Shown here: positions 32,017 through 44,277 of the stretch, piece after piece
How positions within the stretch are numbered: the first letter of the stretch is position 1
How the letters are laid out: each line of letters opens with the position of its first letter
Origin: Gordionus sp. m RMFG-2023
Taxonomy: Eukaryota; Nematomorpha; Gordioida; Chordodea; Parachordodidae
Direction: 5' to 3'
Assembly (NCBI RefSeq): GCF_954871325.1
Contig: NC_088777.1
Span: forward strand, 17,089,366 to 17,153,365
Length of the DNA: 64,000 bases
Position numbers and translations under genes: made by a program
Notes under the pieces: generated by a model
What the model was told of the DNA's origin: nothing
Seen by the model: the letters and a program-made list of their open reading frames with translations, nothing else
Database searches by the model: none

Positions 32017-32869
32017 CTAAATGATCTGTTCTGGTGTGTCTATTTTATAATTCATCACGATATATATATTTCTATATATTTTTTTTTTACTTTTAAATAA
32101 ATACTCTAATTTATTTTTTTCAAAAAAATTTTAATTTTGTAATTATCAAAAATAATTTATGAATTTTCTCTTTTAGAATAAAATTACTACTTATTAATTA
32201 TTTTTTTAATAATTTTTCTCTTTTTGAATATATAATAATTTGCAAATTACCCCTATGTAATTCAAATTAAAATAAAAACAATTTTCACTAAAAACAACAC
32301 TCATGTTATTTTCTTTTACAAAAATATGTTACTTTTCTTAAATGAAGAAAATCTCTAATTACTAATTATCATTTTTAATAATCTCTCTCTATATTAACAC
32401 ATAACATTTTCACAAAAACACCATTCGTTTATTTTCTTTAAACAAAAAAAAATATTTTACTCTTCAATTTTCTTTCCTAAAAGAAACTCATAAAACATGT
32501 TATTTAATATCTTTTTTTCATAAAAAAAATTATTTATAATGTCCCCACAAGTGTCCACAAGTGTACACTCCAAGATTTTGAAATACTGTTTTATGTAATT
32601 AATGATAATCTTCTCTATATCACAATAACATGAAATTAAATAAAATTAAATCGAATTAGTGATAATCTTCTCTATATCACAATAACATGATATTAAATAC
32701 AATTTCTTTTGAAATACTACTGATATCAGATTGATTTTAAATAACTTACTTTTGGCGGTTCCCGTTCTAAATCGCTAAAGTAATAATCGCTAAAAATTAA
32801 AATACCACTAAAAAAATAAAAATTAAAGACAACAAATAGTTATATAAAATACTTAATACAAATATAAAT

Positions 32870-35800
32870 CTAAGGGTGAGAATATAATATATTTTAATAT
32901 ATATAATTGATAATAATATTATTAAACATGTGTTTTACAAATTTAATAATTGTTTTAAATAGCATTAAAAAATTTTATCAATAGTTAAAATACTTAATAC
33001 AAATATATATCTTAAGGGAGAAATTATAATAAATTTTAGTATATAATTACAAATTATATTATTAACAAGGCGTTTTACAAAAATATTTTAAATGGCAATA
33101 AAAGATTTTATCAATAGTTATATTCAATACTTAATAACAAATATATATTTTAAGGGGGATATTATAATAAATTTTAATATATATATATAATAATATTAAG
33201 TATGCGTTTTATAAATTTTTAATTATTTTAAAAAGCATTAAAAAATTTTATCAATAGTTAAAATACTTAATACAAATATATATCTTAAGGGAGAAATTAT
33301 AATAAATTTTAGTATATAATTACAAATTATATTATTAACAAGGCGTTTTACAAAAATATTTTAAATGGCAATAAAAGATTTTATCAATAGTTATATTCAA
33401 TACTTAATAACAAATATATATTTTAAGGGGGATATTATAATAAATTTTAATATATATATATAATATTATTAAGTATGCGTTTTATAAATTTTTAATTATT
33501 TTAAAAAGCATTAAAAAATTTTATCAATAGTTAAAATACTTAATACGAATATATATCTTAAGGGAGAAATTATAATAAATTTTAGTATATAATTACAAAT
33601 TATATTATTAACAAGGCGTTTTACAAAAATATTTTAAATGGCAATAAAAGATTTTATCAATAGTTATATTCAATACTTAATAACAAATATATATTTTAAG
33701 GGGGATATTATAATAAATTTTAATATATATATATAATATTATTAAGTATGCGTTTTATAAATTTTTAATTATTTTAAAAAGCATTAAAAAATTTTATCAA
33801 TAGTTAAAATACTTAATACGAATATATATCTTAAGGGAGAAATTATAATAAATTTTAGTATATAATTACAAATTATATTATTAACAAGGCGTTTTACAAA
33901 AATATTTTAAATGGCAATAAAAGATTTTATCAATAGTTATATTCAATACTTAATAACAAATATATATTTTAAGGGGGATATTATAATAAATTTTAATATA
34001 TATATATAATATTATTAAGTATGCGTTTTATAAATTTTTAATTATTTTAAAAAGCATTAAAAAATTTTATCAATAGTTAAAATACTTAATACAAATATAT
34101 ATCTTAAGGGAGAAATTATAATAAATTTTAGTATATAATTACAAATTATATTATTAACAAGGCGTTTTACAAAAATATTTTAAATGGCAATAAAAGATTT
34201 TATCAATAGTTATATTCAATACTTAATAACAAATATATATTTTAAGGGGGATATTATAATAAATTTTAATATATATATATAATATTATTAAGTATGCGTT
34301 TTATAAATTTTTAATTATTTTAAAAAGCATTAAAAAATTTTATCAATAGTTAAAATACTTAATACGAATATATATCTTAAGGGAGAAATTATAATAAATT
34401 TTAGTATATAATTACAAATTATATTATTAACAAGGCGTTTTACAAAAATATTTTAAATGGCAATAAAAGATTTTATCAATAGTTATATTCAATACTTAAT
34501 AACAAATATATATTTTAAGGGGGATATTATAATAAATTTTAATATATATATATAATATTATTAAGTATGCGTTTTATAAATTTTTAATTATTTTAAAAAG
34601 CATTAAAAAATTTTATCAATAGTTAAAATACTTAATACAAATATATATCTTAAGGGAGAAATTATAATAAATTTTAGTATATAATTACAAATTATATTAT
34701 TAACAAGGCGTTTTACAAAAATATTTTAAATGGCAATAAAAGATTTTATCAATAGTTATATTCAATACTTAATAACAAATATATATTTTAAGGGGGATAT
34801 TATAATAAATTTTAATATATATATATAATATTATTAAGTATGCGTTTTATAAATTTTTAATTATTTTAAAAAGCATTAAAAATTTTTATCAATAGTTAAA
34901 ATACTTAATACGAATATATATCTTAAGGGAGAAATTATAATAAATTTTAGTATATAATTACAAATTATATTATTAACAAGGCGTTTTACAAAAATATTTT
35001 AAATGGCAATAAAAGATTTTATCAATAGTTATATTCAATACTTAATAACAAATATATATTTTAAGGGGGATATTATAATAAATTTTAATATATATATATA
35101 ATATTATTAAGTATGCGTTTTATAAATTTTTAATTATTTTAAAAAGCATTAAAAAATTTTATCAATAGTTAAAATACTTAATACGAATATATATCTTAAG
35201 GGAGAAATTATAATAAATTTTAGTATATAATTACAAATTATATTATTAACAAGGCGTTTTACAAAAATATTTTAAATGGCAATAAAAGATTTTATCAATA
35301 GTTATATTCAATACTTAATAACAAATATATATTTTAAGGGGGATATTATAATAAATTTTAATATATATATATAATATTATTAAGTATGCGTTTTATAAAT
35401 TTTTAATTATTTTAAAAAGCATTAAAAAATTTTATCAATAGTTAAAATACTTAATACAAATATATATCTTAAGGGAGAAATTATAATAAATTTTAGTATA
35501 TAATTACAAATTATATTATTAACAAGGCGTTTTACAAAAATATTTTAAATGGCAATAAAAGATTTTATCAATAGTTATATTCAATACTTAATAACAAATA
35601 TATATTTTAAGGGGGATATTATAATAAATTTTAATATATATATATAATATTATTAAGTATGCGTTTTATAAATTTTTAATTATTTTAAAAAGCATTAAAA
35701 AATTTTATCAATAGTTAAAATACTTAATACGAATATATATCTTAAGGGAGAAATTATAATAAATTTTAGTATATAATTACAAATTATATTATTAACAAGG

Positions 35801-36484
35801 CGTTTTACAAAAATATTTTAAATGTCAATAAAAGATTTTATCAATAGTTATATTCAATACTTAATAACAAATATATATTTTAAGGGGGATATTATAATAA
35901 ATTTTAATATATATATATAATATTATTAAGTATGCGTTTTATAAATTTTTAATTATTTTAAAAAGCATTAAAAAATTTTATCAATAGTTAAAATACTTAA
36001 TACGAATATATATCTTAAGGGAGAAATTATAATAAATTTTAGTATATAATTACAAATTATATTATTAACAAGGCGTTTTACAAAAATATTTTAAATGGCA
36101 ATAAAAGATTTTATCAATAGTTATATTCAATACTTAATAACAAATATATATTTTAAGGGGGATATTATAATAAATTTTAATATATATATATAATATTATT
36201 AAGTATGCGTTTTATAAATTTTTAATTATTTTAAAAAGCATTAAAAAATTTTATCAATAGTTAAAATACTTAATACGAATATATATCTTAAGGGAGAAAT
36301 TATAATAAATTTTAGTATATAATTACAAATTATATTATTAACAAGGCGTTTTACAAAAATATTTTAAATGGCAATAAAAGATTTTATCAATAGTTATATT
36401 CAATACTTAATAACAAATATATATTTTAAGGGGGATATTATAATAAATTTTAATATATATATATAATATTATTAAGTATGCGTT
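32870..36484. repeat. 273-bp satellite array (dimer of related half-units) in the MULE
   Basis: The word GGCAATAAAAG recurs at 33094, 33367, 33640, 33913 and so on to 36370, every 273 bp exactly, giving about 13 copies. Each unit is two diverged halves of about 135 bp; both contain ATTTTATCAATAGTTA and AAATTATAATAAATTTTA-like words. Copies after the first are nearly identical; they vary at AATACAAA versus AATACGAA and a few single bases, which implies recent homogenisation. The first half-units (32870-33000) are diverged, as expected for an array edge. No coding potential. Confidence 0.95.
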
Positions 36485-37137
36485 CTTTTTATTATTATTT
36501 TTACCTATTTAATTTATTGATACTCTTTTCAAAGAATTTATAAAGGATAACTTAAATTAATCTATCTCTACTACCATCTATCGATATTTTGTGAATATAA
36601 AGAATTTATTTTTTAGATAATAAATTCAATTAAAACTCCCATTATTTACAATGAATTAATTATTATGGCATTATGAGCTTGCTGAAATATCTAAACCTTA
36701 AATTACATTTAAAAGGATAGTTTATTTGGAAAACAATGTGTATGATTGTTTGCAATATATAGATTTGGTCGATGAATTGTATTATAATAATTCCATAATA
36801 AAAGTATTAATTTTTACAGCAATAAATTTTGTCTTATTTCATCTCAAGATTTAATAGATAACCCCAAAATATTTTTATCCTACCCCCATTAAGGCAGCCT
36901 ACCACCCACCCCTTCAAAAAATAGGATGCAAACTGTTCCTACCTCTCCCGCTCATGTAGACGCTGTATATAGATTTATGATAGATATCTACATCCAGTGA
37001 AAATCTTGTCATGTAAACAAAACAAAAAAATAAAGTATCATTTCAAACACCAAGTATATTGGTCTTTTTTATCAATTTTATATTAAATTTTTTATTAACA
37101 ATATATCTACAACTATTTTAAATTTAATAATATATAT

Positions 37138-40100
37138 TTAATATGATTTTATTAAATCAGACACTTTATCAATAAAAAAAAATAAATTAGAAGTAATATC
37201 ATATAATGCTGTTAAGTTTACAATTTTTTTATTAATTATCACATATTTTTTATTTTTCTCCGTAACTATTTCCCCGTTATTGATTTGTATAACTTTAAGT
37301 TCTGTCAGGCGTTGGTTATCTTTTAAAACGCGAATTAATGAATATATGTCCGGATGAGCATTTTTTGCCATTCGCTTGAGGGAATGGTGATATCCTTCAA
37401 GATGATTATTACTGCGAGGACCTTGAATCTTATACCTAACACCAAACAATGTATTAAATGTTAAAAATATTATAAACTTTTATATAAATTGTGAGGAATT
37501 AATAAAAATGAAATAATTACCTGGTCCAAATTTGATGAGGAAAGATTGCATCAGGATTTATCCAGGTAGTATCCATATATATTAAGAAACTTAATATTAA
37601 CGGGTCATTGGCTGCTAGATCTACACAAGAATCACGGACCACTTGAATGTCCTCTCTCTTGCATAAAGGTAATACACTCATCCTTCGAACAATAGTGTAT
37701 ACAGCAGTCTCTTCTTTATACTGCTTGACTAAACCTAAATGCTGAACTTTACGCCAAATGGCCTGCGTAAAGTGGAAGAAGCAGCCTAAAAATAAATTAT
37801 ACAACTATATATAATTTAAACTTTACCCTTTACTAAAATATTGGGAAATACAAATTGTAGAGCAGATATCGCTCCTGCTTCATAGTCGGTTTGTGCCATT
37901 TCTGGTGAAAACTGGATACCATTCAATGTCCCATATTCCACGATTATTTGAAATAGCTCAATATAGGACTCCTTCCTTTTATCTGGAAGAAGTGCATATA
38001 TGATAGGGATCATTGTTTGATTATACATGATATGTATAGTATATAATTGGCTAAAAAAACGTGGACATGTGTAAAAAGTCCCATCCATATAAATAAATTT
38101 TGTATAGGAAGATAAACTGACTAACATGACAGACCCAAATACAATAAGTTTGTTATTATTATTTTTTATTAAGAAGCTATCACCACTGAATGTTGTTATC
38201 AATTCAGTGGTCAATACAATTGTGTCATTGCTAATGGGAATATTTGGCCTGGTTTGTTTTAAAATACGGTTAATCGTATTTTTAACGGAAATAAAAGGTG
38301 GTAAGGCTCCTGGATAATTGATTATATCTGGATCTTCAGAGCATTGTTGGTTTTTTTACCAGATTTGTGCTGTAAATACTGATATCCCAAATATTCTATG
38401 TAGTCTTTATTTTTTATTGTTTTCTAAAAAAAAATTTAAATGTAAATAAAATTTTCATATCTATAAATTATACATACTTTAATATCTAATTTCCTAAGCT
38501 TAAGTAAATTAATTAAATAGATGTATCTCAAATATCTTCTCAATCTCATGGATAATCCTTGATCCTCTCAAATCCAAGTTAAAAATTATAAATCATATTA
38601 ATTAATTATAAATTAAATAGATGTATCTCAAATATCTTCTCAATCTCATGGAGAATCCTTGACCCTCTCAAATCCAAGTTAAAAATTATAAATCATATTA
38701 ATTAACTATAAATTAAATAGATGTATCTCAAATATCTTCTCAATCTCATGGAGAATCCTTGACCCTCTCAAATCCAAGTTAAAAATTATAAATCATATTA
38801 ATTAATTATAAATTAAATAGATGTATCTCAAATATCTTCTCAATCTCATGGAGAATCCTTGACCCTCTCAAATCCAAGTTAAAAATTATAAATCATATTA
38901 ATTAACTATAAATTAAATAGATGTATCTCAAATATCTTCTCAATCTCATGGAGAATCCTTGACCCTCTCAAATCCAAGTTAAAAATTATAAATCATATTA
39001 ATTAATTATAAATTAAATAGATGTATCTCAAATATCTTCTCAATCTCATGGAGAATCCTTGACCCTCTCAAATCCAAGTTAAAAATTATAAATCATATTA
39101 ATTAACTATAAATTAAATAGATGTATCTCAAATATCTTCTCAATCTCATGGAGAATCCTTGACCCTCTCAAATCCAAGTTAAAAATTATAAATCATATTA
39201 ATTAATTATAAATTAAATAGATGTATCTCAAATATCTTCTCAATCTCATGGAGAATCCTTGACCCTCTCAAATCCAAGTTAAAAATTATAAATCATATTA
39301 ATTAACTATAAATTAAATAGATGTATCTCAAATATCTTCTCAATCTCATGGAGAATCCTTGACCCTCTCAAATCCAAGTTAAAAATTATAAATCATATTA
39401 ATTAACTATAAATTAAATAGATGTATCTCAAATATCTTCTCAATCTCATGGAGAATCCTTGACCCTCTCAAATCCAAGTTAAAAATTATAAATCATATTA
39501 ATTAATTATAAATTAAATAGATGTATCTCAAATATCTTCTCAATCTCATGGAGAATCCTTGACCCTCTCAAATCCAAGTTAAAAATTATAAATCATATTA
39601 ATTAACTATAAATTAAATAGATGTATCTCAAATATCTTCTCAATCTCATGGAGAATCCTTGACCCTCTCAAATCCAAGTTAAAAATTATAAATCATATTA
39701 ATTAACTATAAATTAAATAGATGTATCTCAAATATCTTCTCAATCTCATGGAGAATCCTTGACCCTCTCAAATCCAAGTTAAAAATTATAAATCATATTA
39801 ATTAATTATAAATTAAATAGATGTATCTCAAATATCTTCTCAATCTCATGGAGAATCCTTGACCCTCTCAAATCCAAGTTAAAAATTATAAATCATATTA
39901 ATTAACTATAAATTAAATAGATGTATCTCAAATATCTTCTCAATCTCATGGAGAATCCTTGACCCTCTCAAATCCAAGTTAAAAATTATAAATCATATTA
40001 ATTAATTATAAATTAAATAGATGTATCTCAAATATCTTCTCAATCTCATGGAGAATCCTTGACCCTCTCAAATCCAAGTTAAAAATTATAAATCATATTA

Positions 40101-40546
40101 ATTAACTATAAATTAAATAGATGTATCTCAAATATCTTCTCAATCTCATGGAGAATCCTTGACCCTCTCAAATCCAAGTTAAAAATTATAAATCATATTA
40201 AATAACTATAAATTAAATAGATGTATCTCAAATTAATATATAATTACAATTAAGTTTTACTTTGAATTGGTTTACAAGTAAAAAAATTTAAATGTAAATA
40301 AAATTTTCATATCTATAAATTATACATACTTTAATATCTAATTTCCGAAGCTTAAGTAAATTATTTATGTTTTCTGCTACGGTTTGAATCTTCATTTTTT
40401 AAATAAAACACTAGTAGCCATATTTGGGATTTTCACTGGTAACAAAATTTAAAATTTTCATATCTATAAATTATACATACTTTAATATCTAATTTCCTAA
40501 GCTTAAGTAAATTATTTATGTTTTCTGCTACGGTTTGAATCTTCAT
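37138..40546 (-). CDS. MULE transposase, five exons, apparently intact
   Basis: Exons on the minus strand: 40546-40481, 38423-38360, 38309-37827, 37785-37521, 37435-37138 (1176 nt, 391 residues plus stop). All borders are GT/AG and all phases agree. Three introns are very short (50, 41 and 85 nt); the first (40480-38424) is 2057 nt because it holds the 100-bp array. The DDE catalytic triad is present: D119 in FIYMDGTFYTCP, D185 in AQTDYEAGAI and E306 in SNNHLEGYHHSLKR; GCFFHFTQAIWRK supplies the C-x-x-H element between the last two. The start, MKIQTVAENINNLLKLRKLD, is the only ATG-led upstream exon. The protein is short for a MULE transposase (500-900 residues) and shows no FLYWCH or SWIM finger. 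It would cut and paste this element. The second intron is inferred from phase and could instead be a local frame change. Confidence 0.78.
38511..40240. repeat. 100-bp satellite array within intron 1 of the MULE transposase
   Basis: Seventeen 100-bp units run from 38521 to 40220 without length change, each starting ATGTATCTCAAATATCTTCT. Two unit types, ATTAATTATA and ATTAACTATA, alternate for the first eight units and then in T-C-C groups, which suggests spread as dimers and trimers. At the left edge the array cuts into a partial copy of transposase exon 1 (38478-38510); at the right edge full copies of that exon follow. The unit length is not a multiple of three and it contains stops, so it is non-coding. 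Confidence 0.95.
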
Positions 40547-40610
40547 TTTTTAAATAAAACACTAGTAGCCATCTTTGGGATTTTCACTGGTAACAAAATT
40601 GGGAACATCC
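40265..40610 (-). repeat. Tandem duplication of MULE transposase exon 1
   Basis: A block of 151 bp containing exon 1 and the start of intron 1 occurs twice in tandem (exon copies 40395-40330 and 40546-40481), with a third, partial copy at 38510-38478 beyond the satellite array. Each copy has the ideal donor GTATGT. The rightmost copy is next to the TIR and is taken as the active first exon. Confidence 0.8.
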
Positions 40611-40767
40611 CATTTTTTAGCGATTTTTCGTTTAGCGATTTAGAACCGATCCCCTTTTGGCTCCCATAGCTTTATATTAATATTTAAAAAATTGATACAA
40701 ATATCATATAAGATTTCTGTCCTAAGAATTATGTCCTAAAAAATTATAGGAACCACAATTCCGTTTT

Positions 40768-41694
40768 TTATGGACTAATTCCCCCTTTATCAGTTATCCT
40801 AATAAAATCGTTATGACATACTCCCACAGTACCATCATCAAATCGTATTGTACACAATTTATTCCCAATATTATCTATAACACAACCTTTCTCCCATTTT
40901 TTTTTATGGTCAAAAAGTCTTCCCCAAATAATTTTCCCCACAGGAAATTTTATATTAGTTTTTTCATAAGATAATATATTGTCAATTTCTTTTGACTTAA
41001 GAAAATCTAAGGGTAATCTGGTTCTTCTACCCAAAAATAACACAACAGGAGTAAATCCCTTCTTATTCCTTGAATTATTATAATATAATTGGGCTAACCA
41101 GACGTCATTTTTTTCTTGTTTAGCCTTTTTTATCCAATTTTTTACAATAGCTACCATTCTATCAGCCTGGCCATTAGAGCTAGGATGATAAGGTGGAGTC
41201 AAAATATGTTTAATTTTAATTGAATTACAAAATTGCTTAAAATTTTTACTTATAAATGCCGGACCTCCATCCGATACAATTATTTTAGGAATCCCAAATT
41301 TAGCCCACAATTTTTGTAATAATTTAATAACAACTTTAGTTGTTAAACCTTGAACCTCTTCAAATTCAATCCATTTGGAATATGAATCCACAACCAAAAA
41401 ATATGATTTTTTATCCAATTCAAAAAAATCAATGTGGAGACGATTCCATGGTTTCTTTGATTTGGGCCACACTTGTCCCATCTCTTTACGGGGCATAACG
41501 GCACAAGTATTACATGGAACACATGTAATTTTTTCTATATCATTACCCATCCCAGGCCACCACACATATTCACGAGCCCAAAATTTCATTTTAACTTGAC
41601 CCTGGTGTCCTGCATGTAACAAATTAATTATTTTAGCACGTAATTTCAAAGGAATTATTGTCCTATTTCCTCTCATTAAACAATCATCCACCAC
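40768..41694 (-). CDS. Integrase region of the gypsy fossil
   Basis: An uninterrupted 308-codon block. It holds the H-H-C-C zinc domain (HAGHQGQVKMKFW with CNTC), the RNase-H-like core (WNRLHIDFFELDKKSYFLVV, SDGGPAFISKNFKQF, PPYHPSSNGQADR), and a C-terminal basic region. Integrase joins element cDNA to chromosomal DNA. It ends 115 bp before the nested MULE. Confidence 0.9.
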   Translation of the reverse strand: MVDDCLMRGNRTIIPLKLRAKIINLLHAGHQGQVKMKFWAREYVWWPGMGNDIEKITCVPCNTCAVMPRKEMGQVWPKSKKPWNRLHIDFFELDKKSYFLVVDSYSKWIEFEEVQGLTTKVVIKLLQKLWAKFGIPKIIVSDGGPAFISKNFKQFCNSIKIKHILTPPYHPSSNGQADRMVAIVKNWIKKAKQEKNDVWLAQLYYNNSRNKKGFTPVVLFLGRRTRLPLDFLKSKEIDNILSYEKTNIKFPVGKIIWGRLFDHKKKWEKGCVIDNIGNKLCTIRFDDGTVGVCHNDFIRITDKGGISP

Positions 41695-41731
41695 GGATAA
41701 TTCTTTTTCGAATTTTTGATAAATTTTATAA

Positions 41732-43231
41732 TTATTTTTCCATGGCTTTTTTTCCCGTTAAAAATAATTTTATTTGTCTCAATACTTTATCTTTTAAAGT
41801 ATATGATTTGAGATCTTCCCAAGTTGTAGGACCTCCCTTTAACATATATGATAGAGTACGCACTAATGCATCTTCTCTATCAATAATCATGTTATCAATA
41901 ATTTCAGGAGTAGCACAACCTGCCCCTAATCTCGATAATATATCTGGCAAATAATTTTCTCTACCTCGCCGATATTTTATATCTACGTTAAAACATCCCA
42001 CAAGTAACAACCACCGTTGTAACCTCGGGGACATTATTAATTCTTTGTTATCTTTCTTGAACAAATGAATTAATGGCTTTTGATCTGTATAAATCACAAA
42101 TCTTTTCCCGATTAAATACTCGCGACATTTGGTCAATCCAAAAATAATCGCTAAGGCCTCCTGTTCTATAACAGAGTACCTCGTTTCAACTTCATGAAAT
42201 ATTCTCGAAAAAAAATAATTGGTCTCTCTAAACCATCAATGACATGTAATAATGCGCCTCCTACACATTTATTGGATGCATTAACCGCAAGAATTATCTC
42301 CTAATCATTGTTAAAACACACTAAAATTGGTTCCTCACCAATTTTTCTCTTTAAATTTTCAAAAGCATTTGTTCAATTTTCCACTCAAAATTAACACCTT
42401 TTTTTAATAAGTCATATAGTGGAGCTGTTATTTTTGCAAAATTATACACAAATCTATGATAATAATTTATCATGCCCATAAAAGATTGTACTTCGGCTTT
42501 ATTACTAGGCTGATTTATGTTTAAAATATTTTTTAAATTTTTATCAAGTGGTTTCACTTCAATTCCATTAAATTGATGACCCAAATATACTATTTCGGTG
42601 ACACCAAGAATGCATTTCTCTTTACAAGCTTTTAACCATTTATCTTGAATTCTCTTGAAAACCTCTTCAAGACGTTGATTATGTTGCTCTGACGTCACTC
42701 CAGTTATCAACACATCATCCATATAAATACACCTTCCAAACCCTGAAAAACTGATGCCATTGTTCTCTGAAAAATCGGTGCAGATACACTTAACTCAAAA
42801 GGTAATCTACAAAACGCAAATAATCCTTTAGGCGTTGTTATTGTCAACAATTTACGAATTTCTTCTTTCAAAGGCAATTGTAAATATGCTGATGAAAAAT
42901 CAACTTTTGAAAAATATTTAGCTCCCTTTAAATTTGCCAAAATTTCTTCAATTCGAGGTAATGGATATTTCACTTCCACAACCCATTTGTTAAGTGTTAC
43001 TCGAAAATCTGCACATAATCTAAGTTTTCCATTAGATTTTTTAACAGGTACTAATGGTGTAGCCCATTCACTATATTCCACAGAAATAATAATACCATCA
43101 TTAACCCATTTATCTAATTCTTCGTTGATTTCCTTTTTCCACTCAAAAGGAACTCTACGACACGCTAAGAAAATAGGTGAAAATCCCTCTTTTAATTTTA
43201 AATCCACTTGATAATCATTTAGACATCCCAA
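41732..43231 (-). CDS. Reverse transcriptase and RNase H region of the gypsy fossil
   Basis: RT motifs: CADFRVTLNKWV, YPLPRIEEILANLKGAKYFS with KVDFSSAYLQLPL, TPKGLFAFCRLPFELS, the catalytic MDD box followed by VLITG, and YLGHQFNG with FMGMINYYHRFV in the thumb. RNase H motifs include FVIYTDQKPLIHLF and SPRLQRWLLLVG, then the linker YRRGRENYLPDILSR. These are standard for Ty3/gypsy elements. Confidence 0.88.
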
Positions 43232-43302
43232 AGTGTCTTCAAAAATTATATCATATTTTTCAACTAAAATAGGTATAAGCGTTTTTAACTCTATTTAATT
43301 CA

Positions 43303-43800
43303 TTAATTTTTTTTATCATTATCAATTTCATTATTGATCTTATATTGATTTGAATCTATCATGGATTTTGCAGGATATTCACAAATATTCTTATTAACGA
43401 TAGATTCTTTTACTTCACTCATTAATTTATTCATTTCCCTTTCTTTAAGCTTTTCCCTGACTTCATTAGCCATTATTTTCCTTTCGGCATTATCTCTAGC
43501 CAATTCGCTATCAATTATAAATAAATCCCAAATATTATTTCTAGGTCCAAGTTTGCTAATCCAATCCCAACCCATAATTGTTTCAACATTTTTTTCCACT
43601 ATCCATAAATCCAAAATTATACGAATACCATGGAAAAGAACATCCCACTGCGTTTTACCCAAAACTTGGATTTCAGATCGATCAAATTGTTTTATACACA
43701 TATTTTGTCTCTCGACAATACCATTCGGCCAATATTTATAAAAATTTTCACTAGACATTATTGAAATACTTGCCCCGGTATCAAATAACATTTCAACCAT
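43303..43800 (-). CDS. Aspartic protease region of the gypsy fossil
   Basis: Contains LFDTGASISIMS, the D-T-G-A-S active site of retropepsins, and further on IMGWDWISKLG, the second-half motif that sits near the end of these proteases. It lies between gag and reverse transcriptase, as usual for Ty3/gypsy. A segment between the last knuckle and this block (43879-44268) is Asn/Lys-rich with no recognised domain. Confidence 0.8.
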   Translation of the reverse strand: MVEMLFDTGASISIMSSENFYKYWPNGIVERQNMCIKQFDRSEIQVLGKTQWDVLFHGIRIILDLWIVEKNVETIMGWDWISKLGPRNNIWDLFIIDSELARDNAERKIMANEVREKLKEREMNKLMSEVKESIVNKNICEYPAKSMIDSNQYKINNEIDNDKKN

Positions 43801-44277
43801 TTGTCCACCAAATTTTAAATTAATATGAGGACATGAACTCTGTTCCTTTGCTCCCTCAGTTATAAATTTTTAGGCAATTTAATCGGTTGAATGGTATATT
43901 TTAATCTCTTTTTCAATACAATTAATATTCATACCTAAATTCATCTCAGAATTTAAAGATCTCTGAATCTCATTTATGTTTTTATTAAAAATCTCTCCTG
44001 GATATTTCTCACTTGTTTGATTACAATAATTCTTTTTATTCAGATTATTGGTTAATTTAAAATTTTTTATTTCATCAAAATGACAATAAAAATTTCCTAC
44101 ATTAAAACTCTTTTTATTCGAGTTAAATTTCAATGTATAATCATCATTTCCATGATGATTATCAATTTTATTATATATATCCACAAAATTTTTAATAAAA
44201 CTATATATATCAAAATATTTATTATTCTCTAAATATGATTTCTCTATTTTTATATGATTCTCTTTCAAATCATATAG

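Larger units (their letters stand above)
32757..40653 (-). mobile_element. Mutator-like (MULE) DNA transposon carrying two satellite arrays
   Basis: The 7.9-kb element has inverted ends about 45 bp long sharing GTTCTAAATCGCTAAA and, about 10 bp further in, AATCGCTAAAAA. The exact octamer CTTTTGGC flanks it at 32749-32756 and 40654-40661, fitting the 8-11 bp target duplications of MULEs. From left to right it holds a 273-bp tandem array (about 32870-36484), a spliced transposase gene on the minus strand (40546 to 37138), and a 100-bp tandem array (38511-40240) in that gene's first intron. It is inserted in the LTR element downstream of integrase and is therefore younger still. Both termini and the transposase look intact. 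Confidence 0.85.

Noticed and set aside
32870-36484. Regularly spaced repeats that might suggest a CRISPR array
   Set aside because: The whole 273-bp unit repeats with no unique spacers, and the setting is eukaryotic, inside a MULE. It is a satellite.
38310-38359. Reading the second MULE intron as a gene-breaking frameshift
   Set aside because: GT and AG borders, a length like the other short introns and restored phase favour splicing, though transcript data would be needed to settle it.
41375-41954. Plus-strand frames of 74 and 98 codons opposite the integrase
   Set aside because: They are mirror frames of the gypsy integrase and RNase H region and show no motifs of their own.
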